Source: Nocardiopsis sp. TSRI0078 (lineage in GTDB: Bacteria; Actinomycetota; Actinomycetes; Streptosporangiales; Streptosporangiaceae). Taken from it: a stretch of DNA of 64,000 nt. Location: contig NZ_LWLB01000034.1 in the NCBI RefSeq assembly GCF_001905145.1, forward strand, positions 248,001-312,000. Reading direction: 5' to 3'. The position numbers and the translations under genes are program-made. Below the pieces are notes generated by a model. The model was not told the origin of the DNA. It did no database searches and was given only the letters and a program-made list of their open reading frames with translations. This document shows, in pieces, positions 24,880-32,955 of the stretch (position 1 is its first letter; every line of letters begins with the position of its first letter).

Positions 24880-25887
24880 CTACCCCTGCGCGGCTTCGGG
24901 GGCGGCCGCGGTGCCCGTGCCGTCGGCGGGGACGGCGCCCGGGGAGGACGCCGGCGCCACGGCCTGGCCCGGTGCGGGCACGTGGGCGCCCGTGTCCGCG
25001 ACCTCCCGGGTGGCCATGCCGTGCGGGACCGGGCAGCCCTTCGGGAACGTGCCGATCCTGGACGGGTCGTAACCGCCGGGGTAGCTGCGGATGTTGGGGC
25101 TCTGGCGGGCCCAGCGCGGCTCCTCGCGCGGCTTCATCCGGCGCACGGCCCCGGCGCGCAGCTTCAGCGCGGCGTCGCTGAGTCTGCGCCAGGCGGCCGA
25201 GGGCCGGGGGTAGCCGAAGGCCCGGATGAGCCGGTCGTCGAGCAGCGCCTTGGTGAAGGGGCGCACCAGGGGCCGCTGCCAGGCCGGGTAGAAGTCCACC
25301 ATCAGGTCGAGGGTGGAGTCGGAGACCGCGCGTCCGCCCTCGGTGTAGGCGAAGTGCTCGCGTTCGTAGGAGTCCATGAGCTCGCGGAAGCGCTCGTAGG
25401 TCTCGGGGATGTCCTTGATCCCCATGTGCCTGCCGAGCTTGCGGTAGTAGTGGGTGGACGCGCTGATCTCGTGGTCGCTGAGCCTGCGCCAGCCGTATCC
25501 GTAGTCGTTGAGCCAGCGCACGGGCATGACCACGAACGTGCTGAGGACGTACCGGTAGTCGTCGTTGCTGATGTCGTAGGAGCGGTGCATCTGGTTCATC
25601 CGGCGCAGCGCGTCCCGTCCGCGGCCGGGACCGAAGCCGTGCTCCAGGATGTCGTTGAGGATCAGCGCGGTGTCGTCGTAGCGGTGCTGCGTGCGCTCGG
25701 TGAACTCGCGTGTGTGCGCCAGCAGCTCGCCGATGCTGGGCACGGCGTAGGTGCGGTACAGGGCCAGGCCCAGGGCCTGCTCGATGTCCCAGGGGAACTC
25801 GTGGCTGCTGAGGATGCGCACGATCTGCTCGCAGTCGGACTCGGCGTCCAGAGCGTGGATCCGGTCGTACCACTCGAACCGCTTCAT
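24880..25887 (-). CDS. MpaB/DUF2236-like oxygenase, copy B
   Basis: A 335-residue paralogue of the next gene downstream, with the same layout: MKRFEWYDRIHALDAESD, YRTYAVPSIGELL, RMNQMHRSYDIS and YVLSTFVVMPVRWLNDYG. The N-terminal 110 residues are roughly 70% identical to copy A, the centre is almost identical, and the segment after STLDLMV differs clearly (YPAWQRPLVRPF versus YPERVSGLARKF), which may alter substrate choice. The C-terminal 50 residues are Ala/Pro-rich. Its ATG is preceded by CTGGAG. It lies 259 bp after the conservon, with a terminator between. Confidence 0.65.
   Translation of the reverse strand: MKRFEWYDRIHALDAESDCEQIVRILSSHEFPWDIEQALGLALYRTYAVPSIGELLAHTREFTERTQHRYDDTALILNDILEHGFGPGRGRDALRRMNQMHRSYDISNDDYRYVLSTFVVMPVRWLNDYGYGWRRLSDHEISASTHYYRKLGRHMGIKDIPETYERFRELMDSYEREHFAYTEGGRAVSDSTLDLMVDFYPAWQRPLVRPFTKALLDDRLIRAFGYPRPSAAWRRLSDAALKLRAGAVRRMKPREEPRWARQSPNIRSYPGGYDPSRIGTFPKGCPVPHGMATREVADTGAHVPAPGQAVAPASSPGAVPADGTGTAAAPEAAQG
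25298..25614. repeat. Near-identical block, copy B
   Basis: Partner of 24170-24486 in the tandem paralogue. The block covers the codons for MNQMHRSYDIS through the SDSTLDLMV region, the putative catalytic core. Confidence 0.9.
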
Positions 25888-26098
25888 GGAGAACTCCAGT
25901 CACCTTCGTGTGGGCCCGCCCCAGACGGGTCCATGGTCTGCGGGGGTGACGCCCGATGGCGTCCCACGGGGCGCACTTTACCTGGAAGGCCCTTGTGTAC
26001 AGCGGTTCCGGGTGGCCCAAGCCTGTCCGTAACCCCCATGTGTGTCCGGAATGTTCTCTTTTCTGTGGTTCCGCCTCCGGGACGCGGGCGCACAGGAA
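25888..26098 (-). promoter_or_regulatory. Promoter region of the oxygenase-permease operon
   Basis: Non-coding stretch between the conservon terminator and copy B. It is AT-richer than the neighbours, so the oxygenase genes probably have their own promoter. I could not fix -35/-10 boxes with confidence. Confidence 0.35.
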
Positions 26099-26134
26099 GG
26101 AGGGGGCCCGGGGCGGTGGCCCCGAACCCCCTCC
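26099..26134 (-). terminator. Bipartite hairpin terminator after cvnD
   Basis: Outer stem GGAGGGGG (26099-26106) with 26127-26134; inner stem CGGGGC (26109-26114) with 26119-26124; four-base loop. It lies 13 bases beyond the cvnD stop on the minus strand. Confidence 0.75.
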
Positions 26135-26146
26135 AGCGCACGCGTG

Positions 26147-26728
26147 TCAGGCGGCCATCTGCTCGGCCACCCGGTTGATCAGCGTCACCAGCACGTTCTT
26201 GGACGACTCGCGCTCCCGCGCGTCGCACAGCTCCACCGGGATCGCCGGATCCAGGCTCAGCGCGTCGCGGACCTCGTCGGCCTCGTAGGTGTGGGCGCCC
26301 TCGAAGCAGTTCACCGCCACCACGAAGGGCACGCCCCGCCGCTCGAAGAAGTCCACCGCGGCGAAGCACGTCTCCAGGCGGCGGGTGTCGGCGATGACCA
26401 CCGCGCCCAGAGCGCCCTCCGACAGCTCCTCCCACATGAACCAGAACCGCTCCTGCCCGGGTGTGCCGAACAGGTACAGCACCAGGGTGGGGTTGATGGT
26501 GATGCGCCCGAAGTCCAGCGCCACGGTGGTGGTCGTCTTGGACTCCACCCCCGACAGGTCGTCGACCCCGTAGCTGGCCTCGGTCATCACCTCCTCGGTG
26601 CTCAGCGGCGCGATCTCGCTGACCGATCCGACCAACGTGGTCTTACCGGCCCCGAACCCCCCGGCCACCAGGATCTTCAGCGCCGCCGGAACGTGCGCCT
26701 GCGTGTCGTCAGAGTCGTTGGATGCCAT
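26147..26728 (-). CDS. cvnD: Conservon small GTPase CvnD
   Basis: A 193-residue Ras-like (MglA-related) GTPase, the last member of the cvnA-B-C-D set that works as a membrane-linked GTPase switch in actinobacteria. P-loop GGFGAGKT at 23-30; switch-II region LYLFGTPGQERFWFMW; VAVNCFEG takes the NKxD place, so the guanine-specificity motif is atypical, as in other CvnD proteins. The start ATG overlaps the end of cvnC by 20 bases. Its effector is unknown; the oxygenase operon directly downstream is a candidate. Confidence 0.93.
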   Translation of the reverse strand: MASNDSDDTQAHVPAALKILVAGGFGAGKTTLVGSVSEIAPLSTEEVMTEASYGVDDLSGVESKTTTTVALDFGRITINPTLVLYLFGTPGQERFWFMWEELSEGALGAVVIADTRRLETCFAAVDFFERRGVPFVVAVNCFEGAHTYEADEVRDALSLDPAIPVELCDARERESSKNVLVTLINRVAEQMAA

Positions 26729-27149
26729 CGAGAACCGCCTGGAGTACGTCCCGGCTCACCGGGCTCTTCGCTGTGTAGGGGGCGCGGGCCAACGCGAGGC
26801 CGCGGTTGAGGAGGTCGCTCAGCAGGACCTTGACCACGGCCACCGGGATGTCCAGGTGCGCGGACACCTCGGCGACCGACTGGGGGCGACGGCACAGCTC
26901 CAGGATGCGGATCTGCTCCGGCTCCAGTGCCATCTCGTCGACCTCGGCGCGCTTGGCCGCGATCACCACGCTGATCATGTCCAGTTGGACGGTGTCGGCG
27001 TGGTCGCGGCCCTGCGCGATCACGTACGGGCGTACGAGCGGCCCGGCTTCCTGCGCTCCGGGCGCGCCCTCGTCGTATCCGCCGACCGCGTCGCGGTGCG
27101 GCAGGCCGTGCGGTATCCCGTCGGGTGGCAACTCGCTGTGCGCTTGCAT
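26709..27149 (-). CDS. cvnC: Conservon DUF742 protein CvnC
   Basis: A 146-residue protein of the DUF742 family, the third conservon component. Central LVRPYVIAQGR is the family hallmark. The second half forms a winged-helix-like segment: EQIRILELCRRPQSVAEVSAHLDIP then VKVLLSDLLNRG. It probably bridges the Roadblock protein and the GTPase. The ATG at 27149 follows GGGGAC; the ORF upstream of it is the end of cvnB read in another frame. It overlaps cvnD by 20 bases and sits eight bases after cvnB. Confidence 0.93.
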   Translation of the reverse strand: MQAHSELPPDGIPHGLPHRDAVGGYDEGAPGAQEAGPLVRPYVIAQGRDHADTVQLDMISVVIAAKRAEVDEMALEPEQIRILELCRRPQSVAEVSAHLDIPVAVVKVLLSDLLNRGLALARAPYTAKSPVSRDVLQAVLDGIQRL

Positions 27150-27157
27150 GACGTCCC

Positions 27158-27613
27158 CTAACGTGTGGCTTCCCCGGAAGCGCCCTCGTGCCTGGGCGCG
27201 GCGTCCAGATAACGGCCCACCTGCTCGACCAGGACGTTCATCTCGTAGGCGATGAGGCCGACGTCGGAGCTCTCCTCGGCCAGCACCGCCAGGCACGCGC
27301 CCCGTCCGGCCCCGGTGACGAACAGGTACGCGCTCTCCATCTCCACCACGGTCTGGAGCACCTCGCCGCCGCCGAAGTGGCGCCCGGTGCCCCTGGCCAG
27401 GCTCTGGAACGCGGACGCCACCGCGGACAGGTGCTCGGCGTCCTCCTTGACCAGCTCGTGGGAGCGCCCGATCAGGAGGCCGTCCGCGGACAGCAGGATC
27501 GCGTGCCGGGAGCCCACCGCGCGATCGAGCAGCTCGTCCAGCAGCCAGTTGATGTCCTTCTTGCCCGCGCCGTTTCCACTGTCACGCTGGGCGCTTTCGG
27601 GAGTACTCGTCAC
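27158..27613 (-). CDS. cvnB: Conservon Roadblock/LC7 protein CvnB
   Basis: A 151-residue Roadblock/LC7 domain protein, the presumed GTPase-activating or scaffolding partner of CvnD. DINWLLDELLDRAVGSRHAILLSADGLLIG is the conserved start (in two parts: DINWLLDELLDRAVG and AILLSADGLLIG); YEMNVLVEQVGRYL ends the domain. The GTG start lies two bases past the cvnA stop, so translation is likely coupled. Tight spacing with cvnA, cvnC and cvnD marks a four-gene operon. Confidence 0.93.
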   Translation of the reverse strand: MTSTPESAQRDSGNGAGKKDINWLLDELLDRAVGSRHAILLSADGLLIGRSHELVKEDAEHLSAVASAFQSLARGTGRHFGGGEVLQTVVEMESAYLFVTGAGRGACLAVLAEESSDVGLIAYEMNVLVEQVGRYLDAAPRHEGASGEATR

Positions 27614-27615
27614 GG

Positions 27616-30207
27616 TTACGCGTCCTTGTCGGTGTCGTTGGTCTGCTGCTTGCCTTCGCGCCGTCCGCGGTCGGTTCCCTTCTGGAACGCGGACATGTTC
27701 CGGCGCAGGCGCGCCAGCCGTTCCGCGCTGCCCGGAGCCGTTCCCGGGGAGGGGGTGCCACCCGCCGCGGGTCCGGTCGGGGCGTCGGTCTCGGGGTCGG
27801 TCGCCAGCTGCGGGGCCAGGTTCTCCTGGGGGCGCCGCTTGGGCAGCGGAGGCCGTCCCCCGCCGGTCGGGACCGTGGCGGGCGGTTCGGCACCGGAACC
27901 GGCGCTGGCACCGGAATCGGGGCCGGGGACCGCGCTGATGGTCGGGGTCCGGGTGGGCAGGGAGGGGCGGTCGCCCTCCGTGCCCGGGCTCAGGAGGTCG
28001 TCGCCGTCGGCCGGGGAGCTCATGGAGCCGGGCACCGGGCTGGCCTCGGGGCCGGACGCGGGGCGGACCTCGGCCTCCTCCTCGTCCGTGACGTCCTCGA
28101 CGTCCTCGGCCGGCGCGGACACCGGGGTCAGCACGGGCTTGGTGCCGTTGCCGGACTCCGGCTCACGGAGCGAGCGGCCGGGGAGCCCCTTCGGCTCCCA
28201 CACGTCCTCGTCGCCGTCCTCGGAGGAGGTGAGCGGGGCGCGGTCGCCCGAGATCAGCTCGTGCGGCAGCAGGACGATCGCCTGCACGCCGCCGTACGGC
28301 GACGGGCGCAGGTGCACGCGGATGCCGTGGCGGTGCGCCAGGTGCGAGACCACGAACAGGCCGAGGCGCATCTTCTCGTTGAGGCGCATCACGTCGAACT
28401 CGGGCGGGTCGGCCAGCAGCGCGTTCGCCGATTCGAGCTCGCTCTCGGTCATGCCCAGGCCGCGGTCCTCGATCTCGATCGTCACGCCGTTGGGCACGTC
28501 CTCGCTGCTCAGGCGCACGTGCGTGTGCGGCGGGGAGAACATCGCGGCGTTGTCGACCAGCTCGGCGACGAGGTGGATGACGTCGGCGACGGCCGGGCCG
28601 TTGAGGTGGACGCGGGCGATCCGCTCGCGCTTGACCCGGGTGTAGTCGCCGGACTCGGAGATGGCGCCGCGCAGCACGTCGATCAGCGGCATCGGACGGT
28701 GCCAGGTGCGGCCCGGCGCCTCGCCGCCCAGGATGAGCAGGTTCTCGGCGTTGCGGCGTGAGCGGGTGGCCAGGTGGTCGAGCTTGAACAGCTGGGACAG
28801 CTGCTCCGGGTCCTCCTGCTCGCGCTCCATCCGGTCCAGCAGGCGCAGCTGGCGGTGGACCAGGGTCTGGCTGCGGTGCGCGATGTTGAGGAACACGCGG
28901 TTGACGCCCTGGCGCAGCTCGGTCTGCTGCACGGCCTCCTGGACGGCGGCGCGCTGGGCGGTGTTGAACGCCTTGGCGACGTCGCCGATCTCGTCGTCGT
29001 CGGCGGCCAGGCCGGGCAGGGCGGCGTCGGTGTCCACGCGCTCACCCCGGTGCAGGCGACCCATGAGCTCGGGCAGGCGGTGCTCGGCCAGGTCGTTGGA
29101 GTCGTCGCGCAGGCGCAGCAGGCGCTGGGTGAGCGCCTCCGAGGAGCGGCGTGCCAGCAAGAACGCACCCAGGATGACGACGGCGACGCCGAGGCTGCCG
29201 GCGACGGCGACCAGCACGGCCTGGTTGGCGTTCTCGCGGGTCTTCTGGGCCGCGTGCAGGGCCTCGTCGGCGCCGATGGCGGTGAACTCGGAGAGCACGT
29301 GGTCGTGGGCCTCGGACCACTCGGTGGAGTCCACCGGCATGGACAGGTCCTCGACCTCGGTGGGCACCAGGGTGATCGGATCGGTGACCGTCTCGGTGGT
29401 GACCTGGCGGTCGATGATCGCCTGCTGCATCTCCTGCAGCCGCTGGTACTCGGGGCCCGCGAGCACCGCGTCGAGGCGCTCCTCCTGCCCCTCGCCCTCC
29501 AGGTAGTGTCCGTTGGCGGCGAGGAAGCTCTCGTAGGAGCCGACCAGCTCGGTGAACCTGTTCTGGTCCTCCCGGGTCAGCTCGTCGTTGGCGAAGGCGC
29601 GGGCGAGCTGGGCGTCGGACTGCGCGAACAGGTCCACGGTGCGGAACATGTAGGTCGCGGTGAAGCCCGGGCTGACCGCGCTCGGTCCGTTCAGGCCCTC
29701 GCGGGCCTGGCTGTCGAAGCTGTCGGCTCCGTGCAGGATCAGCTCGTTGTAGTAGTCGAGGACGTCGCTCCTGGACGCCTCGCCCGCGTCGACCGACTCG
29801 CGCATCGCGCCGATCTCGCCGTACTGCATGTGCAGCATCTCGATGTGGTGGCCGCTCTCGCCGGGAGCGATGTCGGCGAAGCCGATCAGCTCCCCGACGA
29901 CCATGCCCAGGGAGGAGTCGGTGCGGTCACGCGCCTCGGACAGCTGCCGCTCCAGCTCGGCGTCCTCGGGGTGTTCGAGGAAGGCGATCGTGTGCGACCG
30001 CTCCTGCATCACGTCCACGAGGCCGACGGCGGCGGGAGTGACCAGGTCGTCGGTGGCCTTGGCGCGGATGAGCTGCATGACCGCGTCGCCGGTGAGGGCG
30101 AAGGTGAGGACCAGCCAGAGCACCACCAGGGCGGTGGTGGGGATCATGACCATTGCGCGGATACGGGCGGTGATCGTCCGCCTGCGTCGCTTGGGTACTG
30201 CCTGCAC
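27616..30207 (-). CDS. cvnA: Conservon sensor kinase-like protein CvnA
   Basis: An 863-residue membrane sensor. Helix 1 (about 18-40: MIPTTALVVLWLVLTFAL), an extracellular nitrate/nitrite-sensor-like helical domain (about 50-320), helix 2 (about 325-352), a HAMP-like region, a dimerisation segment with FKLDHLATRSRRNAENLL, and a HATPase domain with N-box VAELVDNAAMFSPP near 545 and DRGLGM. The last 220 residues are a Pro/Glu-rich tail. GTG 30207 with AGGAGAACC upstream is a better start than the long in-frame extension to 30531. It would signal to CvnB-C-D rather than to a response regulator. Confidence 0.93.
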   Translation of the reverse strand: MQAVPKRRRRTITARIRAMVMIPTTALVVLWLVLTFALTGDAVMQLIRAKATDDLVTPAAVGLVDVMQERSHTIAFLEHPEDAELERQLSEARDRTDSSLGMVVGELIGFADIAPGESGHHIEMLHMQYGEIGAMRESVDAGEASRSDVLDYYNELILHGADSFDSQAREGLNGPSAVSPGFTATYMFRTVDLFAQSDAQLARAFANDELTREDQNRFTELVGSYESFLAANGHYLEGEGQEERLDAVLAGPEYQRLQEMQQAIIDRQVTTETVTDPITLVPTEVEDLSMPVDSTEWSEAHDHVLSEFTAIGADEALHAAQKTRENANQAVLVAVAGSLGVAVVILGAFLLARRSSEALTQRLLRLRDDSNDLAEHRLPELMGRLHRGERVDTDAALPGLAADDDEIGDVAKAFNTAQRAAVQEAVQQTELRQGVNRVFLNIAHRSQTLVHRQLRLLDRMEREQEDPEQLSQLFKLDHLATRSRRNAENLLILGGEAPGRTWHRPMPLIDVLRGAISESGDYTRVKRERIARVHLNGPAVADVIHLVAELVDNAAMFSPPHTHVRLSSEDVPNGVTIEIEDRGLGMTESELESANALLADPPEFDVMRLNEKMRLGLFVVSHLAHRHGIRVHLRPSPYGGVQAIVLLPHELISGDRAPLTSSEDGDEDVWEPKGLPGRSLREPESGNGTKPVLTPVSAPAEDVEDVTDEEEAEVRPASGPEASPVPGSMSSPADGDDLLSPGTEGDRPSLPTRTPTISAVPGPDSGASAGSGAEPPATVPTGGGRPPLPKRRPQENLAPQLATDPETDAPTGPAAGGTPSPGTAPGSAERLARLRRNMSAFQKGTDRGRREGKQQTNDTDKDA

Positions 30208-30709
30208 GGTTCTCCTGTCGATCCGCGTCTGGAGTCTTGTCGGGGGTGCGGTGCGGGGCCGCGGGCGCCGGGCGCCGGGGGATCCGGCACTTCTCGGCCC
30301 GCTGAGCGCGGCCTCCTGCCCCGCGGGGCGGCGTCCGTCGGGGGTTCTCGACGCGGGACGTACCGCAGGGTAACCACAAACACGGCATTTCGGCGTGGGG
30401 ATCGTATCTCGCCGATGAAACGCTGAAATATCCGGGTGAGGAAGCAGTCTGCCACGAAGGGCGAGAATGTCCACTTCTTGGATGGATGGTAGAGGCGTTG
30501 TCTCCTGTGAACCATTGTGACAATAGGGCAAAGGTCACATAAGGCAAAGAGGGCGCGCAACCCCCTGCTCCGTGCGTCCGCCCCGCCGGGAGCGCCCCGG
30601 GACGCGGCTGGAGGAGATATCCGCGTTCGGTCCGCACACCGCCGTGGAGCGTACTAGCGTTGCCGGCCGTGACCGGGCGGCGACGCAGCCGCAGGACGGG
30701 GGAGGCGCC
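30208..30709. promoter_or_regulatory. Conservon promoter region, no gene seen
   Basis: About 500 bp between divergent genes. The part from 30360 to 30560 is clearly AT-richer than the surroundings and carries the 11-bp palindrome ATTGT-G-ACAAT at 30514-30524, a plausible operator. A reading frame on the minus strand runs through it, but it lacks a ribosome site and has poor codon use. Confidence 0.5.
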
Positions 30710-31864
30710 ATGGGCCGGCTGTTCGGCGGGGGACAGGCCGCGGTGGAGACGGCGGTCGCCGCCGTGCCGCTGCTCGTGGTCGCCGGTGCGGCACTCTACC
30801 TGTGCGGGCAGTACCGCCGCTACGGGCGCCCGCGCGGCTGGCCGGGCGTGTGCACCATGGCGGCGCTGTTCACCGGCGTGGGACTGGCGGCGTACGCGGT
30901 CTGGCCGCTGCCCGCCTCCGTCGACGGCCTGTGCGCGGGCACCGCCGCCCCCGGCGCCGCCGGCGAGGGGGGAGGCCAGGGGCCCGGCCTCCGGCAGACG
31001 GCTCCGGCCCTCGTCCTCTTCGCGCTGGTCGGGCTGCTGGCCCGCCACCGCTTCCGCCGCGGCCTCCCGGCCACCCTCCTGGCCGGGGCGGTCCTGGCCC
31101 TGGCCGTCACCGCCGTCCGCGCCACCGGGCTCCTGGGCCTGTACCCGTGCGCCTACGCCGAGGCCACGTCCGCGCTCGTGGCCCCGGCCGCCGCGGGAAC
31201 CCTGGCCGGCTGGCTGCTCGCCCGGTGGGTGCCGCCGCTGTGGCCGGGCGCGCCCCGGGGCTGGCCCGCCGCCGTGCCCGACCGCGCCGTGCCCGGCCTG
31301 GCCCGGAGGCTGGCGGGCGGGCTGCTGGACCTGGGACTGTGGTGGTTCGGCGCGGCGACCCTGGCCGCCCTGCTGCGCGCATACGGGATCGTGGGCGCCG
31401 AGGGGCGCACGGCCGCGATGCTGTGCCTGGCCGCCGTCCTCGTGGTGGTCCTGCCGCAGCTGCGCCGGGACCGGGCCACGCCGGGTGCGGCCTCGGTCCG
31501 GCTGGCGCTGGCCGAAGCCGGATACCCGCGCCCGGCCGCCCGGTGGAGGGTCCTGGTGCGGACCTGCCTGCTCCAGGCGCCCGTCGCCGCCCTCACCGCC
31601 GCGGGCCTGCCCTGGCCCGCGCTCGCCGTGGCCGCGGTGCACGCCGCCGGCGCCCTGGTCCGGCCCGACCGCGCGGGCGTGGCCGACCTGCTGTGCGGGG
31701 TGCGCGTGAGCACCCGCTCCACACTGGACGGCGGCCTGCCCTCACGCCTGGTCCGCTACGCCGAGCCGCGTGAGGAGGCACTGGCCGGGCACCCGGCGGC
31801 GCCCCTTCCGGGCTCCGCCCCCTCGGTCAGCGCCACTCCAGGTAGCCCAGGAGCAGCCCCGTGA
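30710..31864 (+). CDS. VanZ-like and RDD-domain membrane fusion protein
   Basis: A 384-residue membrane protein with two parts. Residues 1-80 look like the start of actinobacterial VanZ-family proteins (YRRYGRPRGWPG, LAAYAVWPLPAS). From about 195 the pattern is RDD-like: LARRLAGGLLDLGLWW at the start and RPDRAGVADLLCGVRV at the end. VanZ relatives are linked to glycopeptide tolerance in other bacteria, but this variant is not tested. GGGGGAGG precedes the ATG. Its last 38 bases overlap the convergent DUF3592 gene. Function unknown. Confidence 0.6.
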   Translation: MGRLFGGGQAAVETAVAAVPLLVVAGAALYLCGQYRRYGRPRGWPGVCTMAALFTGVGLAAYAVWPLPASVDGLCAGTAAPGAAGEGGGQGPGLRQTAPALVLFALVGLLARHRFRRGLPATLLAGAVLALAVTAVRATGLLGLYPCAYAEATSALVAPAAAGTLAGWLLARWVPPLWPGAPRGWPAAVPDRAVPGLARRLAGGLLDLGLWWFGAATLAALLRAYGIVGAEGRTAAMLCLAAVLVVVLPQLRRDRATPGAASVRLALAEAGYPRPAARWRVLVRTCLLQAPVAALTAAGLPWPALAVAAVHAAGALVRPDRAGVADLLCGVRVSTRSTLDGGLPSRLVRYAEPREEALAGHPAAPLPGSAPSVSATPGSPGAAP

Positions 31865-32222
31865 ACACCAGGACCGCGCCCAGCCCCCCGAACAGCCCCC
31901 GCACCCAGTGCGACAGCCACGGCGCGGACACGATCCGGGCCAGCGCGGGCCGGTCGGGGTCGTAGGCGACGGTCACGATCTCCCCGGCGCGGGAGGCGGT
32001 CCACCCGGTGTTCTCGTGCTCGGCGTGCACCTCCTCGCCGTCCTCGGTACGGAACTGCACGATCATGCGTGAGGCCGTGGAGGTCTCGTGGTAGCCGATC
32101 ACCCGGGCCTTGGCACGCATCCCGTGGCGGACCAGGCGTAGTTCGAGACGGGTGTCGCGCGCCACCACCCAGAGGATGACCACCCCGGCGAGGAGGGGGA
32201 GCAGGGGGTACAGGTGGACCAT
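31827..32222 (-). CDS. DUF3592 membrane protein
   Basis: A 131-residue protein with an N-terminal helix (LYPLLPLLAGVVILWVV), a soluble beta-rich middle (ARVIGYHETSTASRMIVQF, VTVAYDPDRPALARI) and a C-terminal helix (GLFGGLGAVLVFTGLLLGY). The KARVI...V.YDP pattern is that of DUF3592, a common actinobacterial family without known function. It lies 35 bases after the TetR gene in the same direction and may share its transcript. Its 3' end overlaps the VanZ-RDD gene on the other strand. Confidence 0.75.
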   Translation of the reverse strand: MVHLYPLLPLLAGVVILWVVARDTRLELRLVRHGMRAKARVIGYHETSTASRMIVQFRTEDGEEVHAEHENTGWTASRAGEIVTVAYDPDRPALARIVSAPWLSHWVRGLFGGLGAVLVFTGLLLGYLEWR

Positions 32223-32257
32223 CGTGGGGGGTGTCCTCTCAGACGTCGGTTCGTGGT

Positions 32258-32893
32258 TCAGCGCGGGGGCGCCGGGGACCCGACCAGGCCGTCGGCCAGG
32301 TGGGCCAGCGCGGTGTGGATCTCCTCGACCGGCCGCTCGGGCTGGAGCGTGCGCCAGTCCAGGGCCACCGTCACCACCATGCCGAACAGCGCCGACCCGG
32401 CGAGGCCCGTGTCCAGTCCCGGTCGCAGCAGGCCCTCCCCGGCCAGCCTGTCCAGCAGGCCGCTGATGACCCCGATCGCCTCGGTGCGGATCTGGCGGAC
32501 GGTGGCGTACCAGGCCCGGTTGGTGCGCCACGCCTCCGCCATGAGCAGCCGGGCGAGCGACTCGTGCTCACCGATGAAGACCACCCCGGCGCGCAGCACG
32601 GCCGCGAGCGCCTCGCGGGGCGGGGCCGCGGATTCCGGAGCGGGTACCGCCTCCTTCAGCGTGTCGGCCAGCCGGGTCACGCCCCACTCCATCAGGGCCG
32701 CGTACAGCTCTCCCTTGCCGCCGAAGTTGTAGTAGACGGTGCCCTTGGCGACCCCCGCGCGCTCGGCGATCTCGTCGACGGTCGTGGCGCCGTACCCCTG
32801 CTCGGAGATCAGTGTGACCGCCGCTTCGAACAGGCGGCGCCGGGTGGTCTCTCGCCGGCCGCTCATCGGCTGGTCGGGGGTGTTCGCGCTCAT
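32258..32893 (-). CDS. TetR-family repressor of the YhgE/ABC unit
   Basis: A 211-residue TetR regulator. DNA-binding domain: LFEAAVTLISEQGYGATTVD and VAKGTVYYNFGGKGELY; the C-terminal domain follows the TetR_C type seen with efflux genes. Starts at 32893 or 32902 are both ATG. It is the last gene of an abc-yhgE-tetR unit, and the palindrome ACTGAC-TG-GTCAGT in front of the first gene is its likely operator, giving autoregulation. Ligand unknown. Confidence 0.88.
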   Translation of the reverse strand: MSANTPDQPMSGRRETTRRRLFEAAVTLISEQGYGATTVDEIAERAGVAKGTVYYNFGGKGELYAALMEWGVTRLADTLKEAVPAPESAAPPREALAAVLRAGVVFIGEHESLARLLMAEAWRTNRAWYATVRQIRTEAIGVISGLLDRLAGEGLLRPGLDTGLAGSALFGMVVTVALDWRTLQPERPVEEIHTALAHLADGLVGSPAPPR

Positions 32894-32955
32894 CCGCTCC
32901 ATTCTGCCCGGGTCCGGACCGGCCGCGCCACGCCCCGCCGTCCCACCGCCGGGCC

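Noticed and set aside
22415..26020. A single 1201-codon minus-strand frame joining the permease and the oxygenase region
   Set aside because: Only the part from GTG 23782 codes for the permease. The upstream part is an out-of-frame shadow of the two oxygenase genes.
30208..30531. An N-terminal extension of CvnA to 30531
   Set aside because: The extension is not membrane-sensor-like and lacks a ribosome site; GTG 30207 has AGGAGAACC just upstream and fits the family N-terminus.
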